NCBI GenBank assembly: GCA_943788235.1
Contig: CALSPM010000002.1
Location: 533,983 to 597,982 of the forward strand
Reading direction: 5' to 3'
DNA from: an uncultured Cyclobacteriaceae bacterium
GTDB taxonomy: Bacteria > Bacteroidota > Bacteroidia > Cytophagales > Cyclobacteriaceae
DNA length: 64,000 bases
A program made the position numbers and the translations under genes. Below the pieces are notes generated by a model that was given only the letters and a program-made list of their open reading frames with translations, was not told the origin of the DNA and ran no database searches. Shown piece by piece: positions 26,343 to 37,856 of the stretch; the stretch's first letter is position 1, and the number at the start of each line of letters is the position of its first letter.

Positions 26343-27662
26343 TTATTCTACTGTAATAGTATAACCTCTGATGCCATGCTCGTGACTATCAAGACCTTCT
26401 TCTTCATGCTCTTTAGAAACTCGGATACCTGTCGTCATTTTCAAAACGGTGAAGATGATAAAGGCCGCAGGAAAAGCGACTGCTGCTACGATTCCTACAG
26501 ATGTCAACTGCGTCATAAAAGAGTGATCGGCGTTGGTGGAAAAGATACCCACAGCAAGTGTGCCCCATATGCCACATGTCAAGTGTACTGAGATGGCTCC
26601 TACGACATCGTCTAATTTTAGTTTATCTAATCCCACAGCTGAGAACACGACCAAAACACCTGCAATTAGTCCTACTATTATCGAAGATCCAGGGTTAATA
26701 ACATCTGCACCAGCAGTAATCCCCACTAAACCTGCAAGAATTCCATTGAGAACCATACCTAAGTCCATTCTTTTAAAGACAAAATAGCTAGTCACAAAAC
26801 CACCGATCCCTCCAGCACAAGCGGCAAGACAAGTAGTGACCAAAACAAAAGAAGTCAGTGCTGGGTCCGCTGAAAGTACAGATCCACCATTGAAGCCAAA
26901 CCATCCTAACCATAGTAAAAAGACGCCAATAACGGCCAAGGGCACACTAGAACCTGGTTTATCGATCACCTTACCATCTACATATTTTCCTAACCTAGGT
27001 CCCAATACAAGGACACCTGCCAAGGCGCCCCATCCACCTACAGAGTGAACCAGAGTTGAACCTGCAAAATCATAAAAGCCCATCATATGAAGTGCGCCTC
27101 CACCCCATTTCCAACTACCGATAAGAGGATATACTATACCCACAAAAATTATGGTAAAAATGAGATAAGAAGATAATTTAATTCTTTCAGCTACCGCTCC
27201 TGAAACAATGGTAGCGGCGGTTGCAGCAAACATTCCTTGAAACAAAAAGTCTGTCCAATAAGTATAACCTGCTCCGGCATATCCTGCAGAAACATCTGCC
27301 TTCTCAGGCGAACCCCAAAACATGGACCAACCTGCGGAGTCAAAGGCAAACCAACCTGAGCTTCCTTCTGCAAATCCCGGGTACATCAAGAAAAAACCAA
27401 GACCAGCATAAGACAATAGACCTATGATAGGTGTCAATGTGTTTTTAAATAAAATATTGACTGTATTTTTAGCTTGGCCAAATCCAGCCTCTACACCCGC
27501 AAACCCTAGATGCATGATAAAAACCAATGCGGTAGCTAACATCATCCAAATATTATTGGCAGTAAGTAAATTTGCCTCAATGGCAGCAGTGGTGGCTGCA
27601 TCAGCTCCTCCACCATCTTGTAGTGCGTCAAAAAAAGTTAAAATTATTGATTCGTTTTTCAT
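26343..27662 (-). CDS. amt: ammonium transporter, Amt/Rh family
   Basis: Inner-membrane ammonium channel of 439 residues with the usual eleven membrane helices after a short N-terminus. Family signatures include ALVFIMHLGFAGVEAGFG, TDFLFQGMFAATAATIVSGAVAERIK, GGWGALAGVLVLGPR, FLLWLGWFGFNGGS and GAISVHLTCGIWGTLAVG with the pore His of VHLTCG. The C-terminal tail (GIRVSKEHEEEGLDSHEHG) is the segment that P-II (GlnK) proteins and channel gating use; no glnK gene is adjacent. With the porin and glnA it forms a same-strand nitrogen-assimilation cluster. Confidence 0.97.
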   Translation of the reverse strand: MKNESIILTFFDALQDGGGADAATTAAIEANLLTANNIWMMLATALVFIMHLGFAGVEAGFGQAKNTVNILFKNTLTPIIGLLSYAGLGFFLMYPGFAEGSSGWFAFDSAGWSMFWGSPEKADVSAGYAGAGYTYWTDFLFQGMFAATAATIVSGAVAERIKLSSYLIFTIIFVGIVYPLIGSWKWGGGALHMMGFYDFAGSTLVHSVGGWGALAGVLVLGPRLGKYVDGKVIDKPGSSVPLAVIGVFLLWLGWFGFNGGSVLSADPALTSFVLVTTCLAACAGGIGGFVTSYFVFKRMDLGMVLNGILAGLVGITAGADVINPGSSIIVGLIAGVLVVFSAVGLDKLKLDDVVGAISVHLTCGIWGTLAVGIFSTNADHSFMTQLTSVGIVAAVAFPAAFIIFTVLKMTTGIRVSKEHEEEGLDSHEHGIRGYTITVE

Positions 27663-28238
27663 ATTTTGTTGTGTTTTAGATTTACTATTTCTATTGCATT
27701 AGGTATTTTATAGGGCGAATGTTATATTATTTTTGTCAAAATAGAAGAGATAGGCTATTTTTTTATCCTATTTAAATAAAATTTACATTAATTTTAAAAA
27801 ATGTGGTTATTTTTAAAATGTCATTATCGACATACCTCTTAAAGACTCATAACAAGGAATATCATGACTCTTTTTTATCCTAATGACTACTAAAACTGTC
27901 TAATTTTAACTTTCAATACTATTATCAAATTTTTAATAAACATGTGCATTGTACAGTATATGATAAGGGAAATAGGTAAATATTAAAAATATGATAGATA
28001 TTCAGTGAAATGAGTATCAATTATCTGTTGGTGAGCTATTTTAGAATTGTTTCAGATCCAACCATCTATAATCGTAGAAGATCAAGCGATTCACGGGGTA
28101 AGTGACATAATAGAAAATCAAAGTAATTAATAACGCAATAGCTACACCGGATGATCAACCTTTATTTCAAGGCCACAGCTTTGCTTGCCATTCATACCAG
28201 CACTGCTGAGTACTAGTTGTCGGACCCTTCGGGAGGTT
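27663..28238 (-). other. gene-free stretch upstream of amt
   Basis: AT-rich, stop-rich sequence. The part next to amt must carry its promoter, but I see no clean TAnnTTTG element and no sigma-54 site. Between about 28,040 and 28,160 the minus strand has a short open stretch (VAIALLITLIFYYVTYPVN, then RLIFYDYRWLDL) that looks like a fragment of a membrane protein; it has no proper start and cannot be named. Confidence 0.45.
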
Positions 28239-29480
28239 TCAGGAAAAAGCGTTAATTCCGGTTATGTCTGAACCCAAAATCAATAAATGAATATCATGCG
28301 TTCCCTCATAGGTAACAACTGATTCAAGATTCATCATATGTCGCATCATGGGAAATTCCCCTGTAATACCCATACCCCCATGTATTTGTCGTGCTTCTCG
28401 AACTACATTCAAGGCTACTTCAACACTATTCCTTTTTGCCATAGATATTTGAGGCGTGGTGGCCTTGCCTTGCTCCATCAATAATCCTAATTTCCAATTA
28501 AGTAATTGGGCTTTGGTTATTTCTGTTAACATTTCTGCCAATTTTTTCTGGATTAACTGAAACGATCCTATCGGCTTCCCAAACTGAATCCGTTCTAATG
28601 AATATCTGCGAGCGGCGTCGTAACAATCCATAGCCGCTCCAATCGCTCCCCAAGCAATTCCATACCGAGCACTGTCGAGACATTGCATGGGGGCACCCAA
28701 ACCTGTTTTCCCTTGCAATAAATTTTCTTTAGGCACCTTCACGTCGCTAAAAACAAGCTCTCCTGTACAGGATGCCCGCAATGACCATTTCCCATGAGTC
28801 TCCGGCGTAGTGAACCCCTCCATCCCTCGTTCTACAATCAGACCATGAATTCTACCCTTTTCATCTTTAGCCCAAACGACGGCAATATCTGCATGAGGTG
28901 CGTTGGAAATCCACATTTTGGCTCCATTCAACAAATAATGATCTCCTTTATCTTCAAAACTTGTCTCCATCCCAGACGGGTTTGAGCCATGATTGGGTTC
29001 TGTCAAACCAAAACAGCCTAACATTTCACCTTTAGCTAGTTTGGGTAAAAACTTCATCTTCTGCTCCTCAGAGCCATAAGTGTAAATAGGATACATCACT
29101 AAAGAACCTTGAACTGATGCGGTGGATCGCATTCCTGAATCACCTCGTTCGATCTCTTGCATGATGAGCCCATAAGAAATGTAGTCCAGTCCACCCCCAC
29201 CATATTGCAGTGGAACGGTGGGACCAAAAGCTCCCATCAATCCAAACTTTGACACAATCTCATTTGGGAAGTGATTTTTCTCTGCCCAACCTTCAATAAA
29301 TGGAGTAATTTCTTTTTTGACAAAATCTCTAATAGAAGCCCGAATCATCAAATGCTCTTCACTTAGCAGCTCGTCAAGCTGATAATAATCTGGAGACTCA
29401 AAATGGTCTTGATAATTACTTGCCATTTGATGGCTCGGAGAAGATGAAGTTTTGGACATTTCGTTAACTTTGTTTGTCAT
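28239..29480 (-). CDS. acyl-CoA dehydrogenase, glutaryl-CoA dehydrogenase-like
   Basis: FAD-dependent acyl-CoA dehydrogenase (413 residues from ATG 29480). The match to GcdH-type enzymes is close: STASVQGSLVMYPIYTYGSEEQK, GCFGLTEPNHGSNPSGM, NGAKMWISNAPHADIAVVWAK, DSARYGIAWGAIGAAMDCYD, and the catalytic Glu in VVTYEGTHDIH. It would oxidise and decarboxylate glutaryl-CoA in lysine or tryptophan breakdown, but some relatives use other short acyl-CoAs. I chose ATG 29480 because a -7 promoter element lies at 29493-29500, inside the longer frame that starts at 29513. Confidence 0.9.
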   Translation of the reverse strand: MTNKVNEMSKTSSSPSHQMASNYQDHFESPDYYQLDELLSEEHLMIRASIRDFVKKEITPFIEGWAEKNHFPNEIVSKFGLMGAFGPTVPLQYGGGGLDYISYGLIMQEIERGDSGMRSTASVQGSLVMYPIYTYGSEEQKMKFLPKLAKGEMLGCFGLTEPNHGSNPSGMETSFEDKGDHYLLNGAKMWISNAPHADIAVVWAKDEKGRIHGLIVERGMEGFTTPETHGKWSLRASCTGELVFSDVKVPKENLLQGKTGLGAPMQCLDSARYGIAWGAIGAAMDCYDAARRYSLERIQFGKPIGSFQLIQKKLAEMLTEITKAQLLNWKLGLLMEQGKATTPQISMAKRNSVEVALNVVREARQIHGGMGITGEFPMMRHMMNLESVVTYEGTHDIHLLILGSDITGINAFS

Positions 29481-29492
29481 TAAATTATATTC

Positions 29493-29500
29493 CAAATTTA
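29493..29500 (-). promoter_or_regulatory. -7 promoter element of the acyl-CoA dehydrogenase gene
   Basis: Minus-strand TAAATTTG (TAnnTTTG) 12 nt before ATG 29480. It supports the shorter start. No clear -33 box. Confidence 0.4.
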
Positions 29501-29566
29501 CTTTGCAATGCATTCACTTAATCCTTTTTATGAAAAAATATTTTATCAGATTTTAATATTTTAATT

Positions 29567-31324
29567 ATGGATAAAAATTATTATTTCCCCTTTTTTTTCT
29601 TATTCTGGACTCCCATCTGTCAGGGACAATTATTACTTCAAAAAAACTATTTTGACGAACAAAATCGAAGAATTGAAAGTGTCATAAGTATTTCTATTAA
29701 TGACTCAACATTGGAAGGGCCTTACCTTGCTTATTATCCAAATGGACATAAAAAAATCGAAGGATTTTATCATTTTAATCATGCAGATAGCCTTTGGAGC
29801 TATTATCATGACAATAATTATAAAAAAGCCGTTGGCTATTTTATGAACAATAAGCAACATGGACTTTGGCAATATTATGACAGCTCAGGGATCAAACAAA
29901 GAGAAGTCACATTCAATAATGGGCTGAAGAGTGGTATTTACAAAGATTACTTCAGTGAAGAAAAAATAAAATCATCAGGTGAATTATTAAATAACAAAAA
30001 AATAGGTCTTTGGAAAGAATATAATCGAGAGGGTCTTCTAAATAATACCAAATGGATTCAGAATGATACCGTCGTAGTACAACGCTACTTTTATTCCAAT
30101 GGGAATGTAAAAAGTCAAGGAACAAAAATAAATAGGGTAAACTCTGGTCAATGGATCTTTTTTTTTGAAAATGGTCAAGTGGCCAGTGAAGGTTTTTTTA
30201 AAGATGACAAGCAAGAGGGTACTTGGGTTTATTGGAATGAGAATGGTGTAAAAAAGGCTGAAGGAAATTACACGTTGGGAAAGAAAAAAGGTTATTGGGA
30301 ATTTTTTGATGAAAATGGTATCCTCAAAAGTTCAGGTGATTTCTCAAATGACCTCGGTAACATAAAAGCTTTCAACACTGCCGGCAATATTCAATCTCAA
30401 GGAAGTCTTTTAAATGGTGAAAAATGGGGTGATTGGATTTACTTTGATAATGATGGAGAAATGATTGGTAAGGCCATTTTTGAAAATGGATTAGGTTTCT
30501 ATAAAGGTTTTTATCCCGATGGTTCTTTACATACTAGCGGTACCTTAGAAAGCGATAAAAAAATTGGGGAATGGATGATCTATGATAAAAAAGGAAATTT
30601 GCAAGGTAGGTATACCCCTTTCTATAGTAATTCATCAGAAATCCAATCTCAAACGGTCTTCAACAAAATCATCCATCAAAACTTAGAAGCACAAAATCCT
30701 GATTCTTTTTATAAGCCCAATTTAAATAGATACTTTAACAAAAGGAACCAAGAATACAGGGGATTTATTCTCACCTCAGGTCTTCTCAATCCTCTATTCA
30801 ACCAAATATCCATGGGTATAGAATTGTATTTTCAAGAACGATTGGGTTATGAAATCCTTTACAGTTATTATCGTGATCCCATCTTCAAAAAATTCTCATA
30901 TATCGATGATTATAAGCCATATGAATATGGTCATAATCTCATTTTTAAGCAAAAATTCTATCAAAAAGATAGTGATTTGGGTATGGCTTATTTTGGACAT
31001 CAAATTTCTTTAATGATACACAAACACCAATTAAATGGACTAGATCAAACAGTACTTCCCTTTCAACCCCTATTCATCCAAAGTCGCGAAATATCTCTCG
31101 AGTATGGTATCTATATTGGATATAAATGGATGAAAAAATCAGACGGGAAAGGTTTTGTCTTAGATGCCTTTACTGGGGTAAATATAGGCATGACAAAATG
31201 GAAAGGATTATATAGTGACAGCATCAAATACGATAATTATTTTAACGATGTAAAACTAGAATCTTCTTTACTCTCTTTTAACATGGGTATCATGATCGGT
31301 TTTTCAACAAAAAGTTTAAAATGA
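29567..31324 (+). CDS. exported YwqK/MORN-like repeat protein with a C-terminal barrel-like domain
   Basis: Signal peptide (FPFFFLFWTPICQGQ), then roughly a dozen YwqK/MORN-type repeats in residues ~45-350, each built around phrases such as YYPNGHKKIEGFYHF, GLWQYYDSSGIKQREV and GTWVYWNENGVKKAEGNYT. From about residue 395 the sequence changes to RGFILTSGLLNPLFNQISMG, RLGYEILYSYYRDP, LDAFTGVNIGMTKW and SFNMGIMIGFSTK, alternating strands like a small outer-membrane barrel (DUF3575-like in style). YwqK repeats usually form beta-solenoids of unknown function. The combined architecture suggests a surface or periplasmic protein held by a barrel. It overlaps the next gene by 4 nt (ATGA). Confidence 0.8.
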   Translation: MDKNYYFPFFFLFWTPICQGQLLLQKNYFDEQNRRIESVISISINDSTLEGPYLAYYPNGHKKIEGFYHFNHADSLWSYYHDNNYKKAVGYFMNNKQHGLWQYYDSSGIKQREVTFNNGLKSGIYKDYFSEEKIKSSGELLNNKKIGLWKEYNREGLLNNTKWIQNDTVVVQRYFYSNGNVKSQGTKINRVNSGQWIFFFENGQVASEGFFKDDKQEGTWVYWNENGVKKAEGNYTLGKKKGYWEFFDENGILKSSGDFSNDLGNIKAFNTAGNIQSQGSLLNGEKWGDWIYFDNDGEMIGKAIFENGLGFYKGFYPDGSLHTSGTLESDKKIGEWMIYDKKGNLQGRYTPFYSNSSEIQSQTVFNKIIHQNLEAQNPDSFYKPNLNRYFNKRNQEYRGFILTSGLLNPLFNQISMGIELYFQERLGYEILYSYYRDPIFKKFSYIDDYKPYEYGHNLIFKQKFYQKDSDLGMAYFGHQISLMIHKHQLNGLDQTVLPFQPLFIQSREISLEYGIYIGYKWMKKSDGKGFVLDAFTGVNIGMTKWKGLYSDSIKYDNYFNDVKLESSLLSFNMGIMIGFSTKSLK

Positions 31325-31698
31325 AAATATACAAAAAAACGCTCATCATGGGGGCTTCACCGAATCCATCAAGATATGGAAATATGGCTGCCCTCAGGCT
31401 CCATGATGCTGGCAAATCATTTATCCCTATTGGAATAAAGCCAGGATTCATTGCTGGAAAAAAAATAGAAGATCTCGATGCCCTTAAAAAATATGATGAA
31501 ATCGATACCGTGACTCTTTATCTCAACCCAAAAAATCAATTGCCCTATGAAGATTATATTCTTTCTATGAAACCTAAAAGAATCATCTTTAATCCTGGAA
31601 CGGAAAATCCTAAGTTCATGGATCGCGCCCAAAACGAAGGCATAGAGGTTTTACAATCCTGTACCTTAGTTATGTTAGCTTCGAACACCTACGATTAA
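31321..31698 (+). CDS. CoA-binding (Rossmann) domain protein
   Basis: Single-domain protein of 125 residues with the CoA-binding fold: LIMGASPNPSRYGNMAALRL near the N-terminus, SFIPIGIKPGFIAGKKI, and IDTVTLYLNPKNQLPYEDYIL, KPKRIIFNPGTENP, VLQSCTLVMLAS. Relatives are predicted to bind CoA or an acyl-CoA; function is unknown. It starts within the stop of the YwqK-repeat gene, suggesting coupled translation, though the two have no obvious functional tie. Confidence 0.88.
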   Translation: MKIYKKTLIMGASPNPSRYGNMAALRLHDAGKSFIPIGIKPGFIAGKKIEDLDALKKYDEIDTVTLYLNPKNQLPYEDYILSMKPKRIIFNPGTENPKFMDRAQNEGIEVLQSCTLVMLASNTYD

Positions 31699-31832
31699 TT
31701 TTCGAGATAAGCCTGTTTCTCTACGTACAGCTAATCCCACTCTAAGATTTTTTTTAGATCCAAATCTTTATTCCGATAATCAAAATTTTCTCATAATAAT
31801 AAGACTATTTTTAATTACTTTTACATATATAA

Positions 31833-33800
<1,968 letters not shown>

Positions 33801-33838
33801 AAGCCTCCGTTTTGTGTTCTTTGTATTTATTTTAACGT

Positions 33839-35662
33839 ATGATTAAAACTTTATTACACCTAATTGTAGCTCTACCTTTGACGGGTCTCTCCCAACAGAC
33901 TTATTGGCAGCAAGCAGTAGATTACAAAATGGAAATAGACGTTGATGTTGAAAAACATCAATTTTCTGGATCTCAAATACTGCGCTATACTAATAACAGT
34001 CCTGATACACTTCATAAAGTTTTTTACCACCTTTATTTTAATGCCTTTCAGCCCGATGGCATGATGGATGTGCGGAGCAGATCCATAGAAGACCCCGATG
34101 ATAGAGTCATGGATCGAATTTCAAAATTGAAGGATGATGAAATTGGATATCATATCATAGAAAACCTAGTACAAGAAGGTGCTGAGTTATCATTTAATAT
34201 AGAATATACCGTGCTTGAAGTTCAATTAGCCCACCCCATCTTACCTGGATCTACAACGGAACTGAATATGAATTTCAAATCCCAAATCCCTGTTCAAATA
34301 CGCAGGTCAGGTAGAGATAACCTAGAAGGAATTTCTTATTCTATGGCCCAGTGGTATCCTAAAATAGCCGAATATGATACGCGAGGGTGGCACGCAGACC
34401 CCTATGTAGCCAGAGAGTTTTATGCACCCTGGGGCCGTTTTGATATTTCCATCACTATAGATAAAAATTATATCATAGCTGCCTCCGGAGTATTAGAGAA
34501 TAATAATGAAATAGGATATGGTTATCAAGATGATCTCTTGATTGACCAAAAGCAAAAAGGTAAAAAACTCACTTGGCATTTTTTCAATGAACAAGCGCAC
34601 GACTTTATGTGGGCTGCAGACCCTGATTATATTCATCAAATAGCACAAGTCCCCAACGGACCCAAGTTGCATTTTTTTTATCAGCAAGGGCCAGCCACAA
34701 GGCATTGGAAAAAATTGCCAGAAATACTCATAACTGCCTTTCAGTACATGAATACCCATTTTGGAGCATATCCCTTTAGTGATTTCTATGTAATCCAAGG
34801 AGGAGATGGAGGTATGGAATACCCAATGTCTACGCTCATCACCGGTCACAGAGATTTATTAAGTCTTGTAGGCGTAACGGTTCATGAGGCTTTACATAGT
34901 TGGTATCAAGGTGTATTGGCTACCAACGAAAGTTATTATCACTGGATGGATGAAGGTTACACCAGCTATGCAAGTAGTCTTACCATGGACCATTTGATGG
35001 GAGCCGAAAACAACCGATCCAATGATAGCAATTATACTAATTACTTCAGTTTAGTATCTAGTGGTAAAGAAGAGCCCATGTCCACTCATGCAGATTATTT
35101 TGAAACCAATTTTGCTTACAAAAAAGCTGCCTATTCAAAGGGTGCGGTAAGTCTGGCCCAGTTGGGCTATGTTGTAGGTAATTCATGCCTTGAAGATATT
35201 CTATTGACCTACTTCGATCAATGGAAATTTAAACATCCACATATGCATGATTTCATCAAAGTAGCTGAAAAAACTTCGTCGATAGAGTTAGATTGGTACT
35301 ATGACTATTGGGTCCACTCAATCAAAACAATTGACTATGCCATTCAAGAGGTAAAGTCACTTGGAGCTTCTACCCATATTCAACTCAAAAGAATTGACCC
35401 CATGCCTATGCCCATTGACCTAGTAGTTACTTTAAAAAACGGGACCAAAAAATCTTATTATATTCCATTAGGTATTATGCGAGGTACTAAAAAATCAGAA
35501 ACTGCCATGGCACGTCAAATAGCGAAAGATTGGCATTGGACCCACCCCACCTATGATTTAATAATAAAGCTCAATTTAAATGATATAAAATCGATAGAAA
35601 TAGACCCAAGTCAAAGAATGGCCGATGTTGATCGGTCCAATAACAACTATTCAATGAATTAA
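33839..35662 (+). CDS. M1-family zinc metallopeptidase, exported
   Basis: Aminopeptidase-type protein of 607 residues with a signal peptide (TLLHLIVALPLTGLSQ). The gluzincin motif is HEALH (His349-His353), then 18 residues, then the third Zn ligand Glu in WMDEGYTSY. The exopeptidase motif GAMEN is replaced by GGMEY, as in many Bacteroidetes M1 relatives. The first ~230 residues form the N-terminal beta domain (HQFSGSQILRYTNNSPDTLH). It probably trims peptides in the periplasm or at the surface. Confidence 0.92.
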   Translation: MIKTLLHLIVALPLTGLSQQTYWQQAVDYKMEIDVDVEKHQFSGSQILRYTNNSPDTLHKVFYHLYFNAFQPDGMMDVRSRSIEDPDDRVMDRISKLKDDEIGYHIIENLVQEGAELSFNIEYTVLEVQLAHPILPGSTTELNMNFKSQIPVQIRRSGRDNLEGISYSMAQWYPKIAEYDTRGWHADPYVAREFYAPWGRFDISITIDKNYIIAASGVLENNNEIGYGYQDDLLIDQKQKGKKLTWHFFNEQAHDFMWAADPDYIHQIAQVPNGPKLHFFYQQGPATRHWKKLPEILITAFQYMNTHFGAYPFSDFYVIQGGDGGMEYPMSTLITGHRDLLSLVGVTVHEALHSWYQGVLATNESYYHWMDEGYTSYASSLTMDHLMGAENNRSNDSNYTNYFSLVSSGKEEPMSTHADYFETNFAYKKAAYSKGAVSLAQLGYVVGNSCLEDILLTYFDQWKFKHPHMHDFIKVAEKTSSIELDWYYDYWVHSIKTIDYAIQEVKSLGASTHIQLKRIDPMPMPIDLVVTLKNGTKKSYYIPLGIMRGTKKSETAMARQIAKDWHWTHPTYDLIIKLNLNDIKSIEIDPSQRMADVDRSNNNYSMN

Positions 35663-35667
35663 TGACT

Positions 35668-36735
35668 CTAAGGTGTCTGAGCTTTCAAAGAGATTACCCG
35701 AGTTGAATTTAAGGGGTCATTGGTGAAAAGAGTTATATTTTTAAATTGACGTCCTTTTCTATTGAGTGGATTGAATTTAATCATCAAAACCGTACTATCT
35801 CCTCCGGGAATATACTCTTTTTTCAAATCCCATTCAACACAATCACAATTAGATTTTATCATCCTGATGTTGAGTACATCAACTCCTCTATTGAACAAAT
35901 TTAGTGTATAAAATTTGGGTTGATCAGCTGATGATCTACCAAAATCTATATTTTCATCAGATAATTCCAGTTTAGGATAACTCACTGAATCCTCCCTATA
36001 TGCTGATCTAACCTCAAAATATTCTTCAATCGTAGCTACCACACTGATTCGCTTTAGGGGCATCTTGACATCTGTCGTTATTATATCTAAACCATCTCTA
36101 AGAAAACCCAAATCTGCTCTACGAACAGGGTCATAATTTAGACGAAGAGTCCCTATAGATTTGGGAGGCAAGGTATCGGGCATTATCCTCAATTGAATGA
36201 AGTCTGGGATCCTAGATGAATCCATCAAAAAGGTCATCGCACTGTCTGAATTATTATAAATTTTAAAATCTTTTTTAACTCTCTTATGATGCCATATAGA
36301 ACCCATATTAAATAGTTTGTAAGGCAAAAAAAGATTTCCATAATGAGCTGGAAATATTGATATTATATCTTTTATACTATTGATGACATAACCAGTAATT
36401 TGTAAAGTAGTACTGATATTCTCACCGCTAATCACGTGAATGAGCTTATGAAAAGCACCTGATCTATTTGACGCATTAAAGCTTATGATGATTGAATCAG
36501 ATGCATTTGGAGCTATTTTTTCTCGATTATAAGCCGTTACCACGCAATCGCAGGAAGCCTTTACTGAGGTGATCTCAACACTATCTATGCCCTCATTTAG
36601 AAAGGTAAAAGTATGTCTGACCTCTTCATTTTCAATGAGTTCTCCGAAACGATGAACTGTTTCCTGAAATTTAAGACTTGACTGGCCATAGCCAAAAAAT
36701 GACAGAACTATAAAAACAATAGAAAGATGCCTCAT
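35668..36735 (-). CDS. DUF1573 protein with two DUF1573 domains
   Basis: Signal peptide (SIVFIVLSFFGYGQ) followed by two Ig-like DUF1573 units: residues ~20-115 (HRFGELIENEEVRHTFTFLN, VKASCDCVVTAYNRE) and ~245-355 (IDFGRSSADQPKFYTLNLFN, IKSNCDCVEWDLKKE). The paired CDC cysteines are the family hallmark. DUF1573 proteins are very common in Bacteroidetes and have no firm function. It converges on the M1 peptidase gene with 5 nt between stops, and is divergent from trpS. Confidence 0.9.
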   Translation of the reverse strand: MRHLSIVFIVLSFFGYGQSSLKFQETVHRFGELIENEEVRHTFTFLNEGIDSVEITSVKASCDCVVTAYNREKIAPNASDSIIISFNASNRSGAFHKLIHVISGENISTTLQITGYVINSIKDIISIFPAHYGNLFLPYKLFNMGSIWHHKRVKKDFKIYNNSDSAMTFLMDSSRIPDFIQLRIMPDTLPPKSIGTLRLNYDPVRRADLGFLRDGLDIITTDVKMPLKRISVVATIEEYFEVRSAYREDSVSYPKLELSDENIDFGRSSADQPKFYTLNLFNRGVDVLNIRMIKSNCDCVEWDLKKEYIPGGDSTVLMIKFNPLNRKGRQFKNITLFTNDPLNSTRVISLKAQTP

Positions 36736-36784
36736 GATATCCCCGCAATATTACATGAAAACTCACAATTATAGTCGTTAATAA

Positions 36785-36814
36785 TTGATTTCTCAACCAG
36801 GAATTATAGGTTTG
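36785..36814 (+). promoter_or_regulatory. promoter of trpS
   Basis: TTG (36785-36787), 19-nt spacer, TAGGTTTG (36807-36814): full match to the Bacteroidetes consensus. The ATG at 36830 follows 15 nt later. The TTG at 36785 is therefore a -33 box and not a start codon. Confidence 0.7.
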
Positions 36815-36829
36815 TATGAAAAAAGAAAA

Positions 36830-37798
36830 ATGGCCAGAATATTAACCGGAATTCAGAGTTCTGGAAAACCACATTTAGGTAATCTATTAGGTGCCATACT
36901 CCCTGCCATTGCACTTAGCAAGAAAGAGCAAAACGACTCCTATTTTTTTATTGCCGACCTTCATTCGCTCACCACTATCAAAGATCCTGAATTGCGAAAA
37001 GAAAATGTAAGATCAGTAGCTGCTGCATGGATTGCTTGTGGTTTTGATATTGAAAAAAATACGTTTTACCGACAGTCAAAAGTACCCGAAGTTTGTGAAT
37101 TAGCTTGGATTCTTAATTGCTTTACTCCTTTTCCTATGTTGGCCAATGCCCACTCTTTCAAAGATAAATCTGATAAGCTCAGTGATGTGAATGCGGGTTT
37201 GTTTGTTTATCCTGTCCTCATGGCTGCAGATATCTTGTTATATGATGCTGATATTGTTCCGGTGGGTAAAGATCAAAAGCAGCATTTAGAAATGACCCGC
37301 GATTTAGGCCTTACGTTCAATCGAAAATTTGGTGATACTTTTGTTATTCCAGAACCTCAGATCAATAATCAAATGGAGATCGTTCCTGGGATTGATGGTA
37401 AAAAAATGAGTAAATCTTATGGAAATATGCTTGATATTTTTCAACCCAATAAAAAACTCAGAAAAAATATCATGACCATTCAAACGGACAGTTTAGCCCT
37501 ACAAGCGCCCAAAAATCCTGCGACCTGTAATGTCTTTAAACTCTATGAATTACTTGGGTCTGATGAGGAAATTGAAGCCTTGCGCAAGTCTTATTTAGGT
37601 GGTAATTATGGTTATGGCAATGCCAAGCAAGAATTATTTGAACTTATTCTCAAAAAATTTGATAAAGAAAGAAGTACTTATGATAAACTCATGTCTGATC
37701 CTGAATCATTAGAGAATATGCTGTGTGAAGGCGAAAAAAAGGCCTCTAAAATCGCCCAATCCGTATTGGCTCGAGTAAAGAATAAAATAGGTTTTTAA
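36830..37798 (+). CDS. trpS: tryptophanyl-tRNA synthetase
   Basis: Class I aminoacyl-tRNA synthetase charging tRNA-Trp, 322 residues from ATG 36830. The HIGH-type motif is GIQSSGKPHLGN and the KMSKS loop is DGKKMSKSYGN; YPVLMAADILLYDADIVPVGKDQKQHLE is the family's tryptophan-site region. A longer frame from a TTG at 36785 adds 15 residues that include the promoter, so I reject it. All motifs are intact. Confidence 0.97.
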   Translation: MARILTGIQSSGKPHLGNLLGAILPAIALSKKEQNDSYFFIADLHSLTTIKDPELRKENVRSVAAAWIACGFDIEKNTFYRQSKVPEVCELAWILNCFTPFPMLANAHSFKDKSDKLSDVNAGLFVYPVLMAADILLYDADIVPVGKDQKQHLEMTRDLGLTFNRKFGDTFVIPEPQINNQMEIVPGIDGKKMSKSYGNMLDIFQPNKKLRKNIMTIQTDSLALQAPKNPATCNVFKLYELLGSDEEIEALRKSYLGGNYGYGNAKQELFELILKKFDKERSTYDKLMSDPESLENMLCEGEKKASKIAQSVLARVKNKIGF

Positions 37799-37856
37799 TA
37801 AATAAGAGCTGATCTGATCCTTTTTAAAACGCGTTACTTTAATAAAAATAGTATAA

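Noticed and set aside
26376-27702. Several plus-strand frames over amt
   Set aside because: Antisense to a well-conserved transporter; composition rich in Pro, Thr and Ser as expected from the opposite strand of membrane helices.
28190-28238. GGACCCTTCGGGAGG region as terminator of the acyl-CoA dehydrogenase gene
   Set aside because: The stem is short and no T-run follows in the direction of the gene.
36785-36829. TTG at 36785 as start of trpS
   Set aside because: It coincides with the -33 box of a full consensus promoter, and the first 15 residues it would add do not look like TrpS.
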